Origin: Candidatus Cloacimonadota bacterium | GTDB lineage: Bacteria; Hydrothermota; E44-bin80 | DNA: 6,879 nucleotides | NCBI GenBank assembly: GCA_004375785.1 | Contig: SOKM01000031.1 | Span: 1 to 6,879 of the forward strand | Direction: 5' to 3' | In this document: positions 6,037 to 6,879 of the stretch, one piece after another | Layout of the letters: every line of letters starts with the position of its first letter | How positions within the stretch are numbered: position 1 is the first letter of the stretch | Notes under the pieces: generated by a model | Seen by the model: only the letters and a program-made list of their open reading frames with translations | Told to the model about the DNA's origin: nothing | Databases searched by the model: none | Made by a program: the position numbers and the translations under genes

Positions 6037-6831
6037 ATGAAAAAGCATGTTGCTCTTAAAAATTTTCTGGAACAGACCGTAGAAAAATATAACAAAAAAG
6101 AATATCTCGAAACTGACCCCATTTCAATGGTCCATAAAATCAGTGGAGATAAAAACAGAGAAACTTACGCATTTATAGTATCGATTTTTGCTTTTGGTAA
6201 TGTGAAATCAATAAAAACAACTATCCAAAAAATGCTGCAGCCAATGACCGACAATGTTTACAGCTTTATAAAAAATTATAAAAAGGACAGAACCACATTG
6301 TTCAAGGGGATAGTTCACAGATTTATAAAGGAAAAAGATATTTCCTGCCTTATTAATGCACTGCACATTATTCTTAGAGAGTTTGGAAGTATTGAAGACC
6401 TTTTTATGCATTGTTATAATAAAGGGAAAAATGTAAGAAAGGCAATTGAGGGGTTCTCGGAAATTACGAGGGAAATTTACAGAAAGAACAACGATAATTT
6501 TTCCGAAAGGACTTTAAGGTTTATGCTGCCTTCACCTGAAAATGGCTCTGCTTGTAAAAGGATGAATCTCTTCTTAAGATGGATGGTTAGGAAGGATGAG
6601 ATAGACCTCGGCATATGGAAAGGAATAGAGAAGAATCAACTCATCATTCCTCTCGATACACACATTGCACGGATTTCAAAATCCTTATGGTTAACAAAAA
6701 GAAAAACACCAGGATGGAATATGGCTGAAGAAATTACAGAAAATCTAAAAAAGTTTGACCCAAATGACCCCTTAAAATACGACTTCGCACTCACGAGAAT
6801 TGGAATATTGGAAGGGAAAAAACATAAATAA
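6037..6831 (+). CDS. TIGR02757/DUF2400 family protein, HhH-GPD-like
   Basis: A complete 264-residue protein, close to the usual length (about 250-260) of the TIGR02757 (DUF2400) family, whose biochemical role is not established. Recognisable text includes the N-terminal EKYNKKEYLETDP (16-28), RETYAFIVSIFAFGNV (41-56), LPSPENGSACKRMNLFLRWMVRKDEIDLGIW (from 164), IPLDTHIARIS (204-214), LTKRKTPGW (219-227) and the ending KYDFALTRIGI (247-257). The LP...K..N segment and the LDTHIAR segment resemble the helix-hairpin-helix and catalytic-Asp regions of endonuclease III-type glycosylases. By this reading Asp207 would match the conserved Asp and Lys174 the conserved Lys, but that alignment is by eye and DNA repair activity is not shown. 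There is no iron-sulfur cysteine cluster. The gene has its own TTGACT/TATAAT promoter and no visible SD, so the message is probably leaderless. It seems unrelated to the pilus genes next to it. Confidence 0.9.
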   Translation: MKKHVALKNFLEQTVEKYNKKEYLETDPISMVHKISGDKNRETYAFIVSIFAFGNVKSIKTTIQKMLQPMTDNVYSFIKNYKKDRTTLFKGIVHRFIKEKDISCLINALHIILREFGSIEDLFMHCYNKGKNVRKAIEGFSEITREIYRKNNDNFSERTLRFMLPSPENGSACKRMNLFLRWMVRKDEIDLGIWKGIEKNQLIIPLDTHIARISKSLWLTKRKTPGWNMAEEITENLKKFDPNDPLKYDFALTRIGILEGKKHK

Positions 6832-6879
6832 TCAGTCAATCTCGTTTACTGTTTTAGGGTTAAACTTCTAAATCACGAA

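Noticed and set aside
6832..6879. Terminator or new gene after the DUF2400 gene
   Set aside because: The 48 remaining bases show no convincing hairpin, SD or start; too short to judge.
1..6879. CRISPR arrays, tRNA/rRNA genes, insertion sequences or attachment sites
   Set aside because: I saw no regularly spaced repeats, no tRNA cloverleaf or rRNA text, no transposase and no terminal repeats with target duplications.

Overview
This is an AT-rich bacterial window (G+C about one third by eye) with two divergent transcription units and one further gene. A PilT-type retraction ATPase, a six-helix PilS/NtrB-type kinase and two textbook sigma-54 promoters point to a diderm bacterium with type IV pili. 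Arg codons are mostly AGA/AGG. I cannot name the phylum; a deep-branching or uncultured lineage is possible, but that is only an impression.

Layout. On the minus strand, reading leftward from 3371, lie a single-domain response regulator (3371-3003), a soluble GAF-PAS histidine kinase (3013-1499) and a PilT-family ATPase (1502 to the left edge, C-terminus cut off). Each gene overlaps the next, so this is a tight operon. On the plus strand, reading rightward from 3742, lie a small protein of unknown function (3742-4197) and a membrane PilS-like histidine kinase (4243-5949). A DUF2400/TIGR02757 gene (6037-6831) follows with its own sigma-70-type promoter directly against its start codon.

The 370-bp gap between the divergent units (3372-3741) is the regulatory centre. 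It carries two copies of the identical 15-mer TGGCACGGTTCTTGC in opposite orientations. Each is a perfect -24/-12 sigma-54 promoter placed just upstream of a strong Shine-Dalgarno (SD) sequence. The AT-rich 276 bp between them holds inverted and direct repeats that could bind a sigma-54 activator.

Working model (inference): a PilR/NtrC-type activator encoded outside this window, controlled by the PilS-like kinase, would fire both promoters together. This would couple production of the PilS-like kinase and the small protein to production of the receiver, the soluble kinase and the PilT ATPase. The receiver has no DNA-binding domain and may act by protein contact, possibly on the pilus ATPase. 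That ATPase appears to carry a second, diverged copy of the PilT N-terminal domain.
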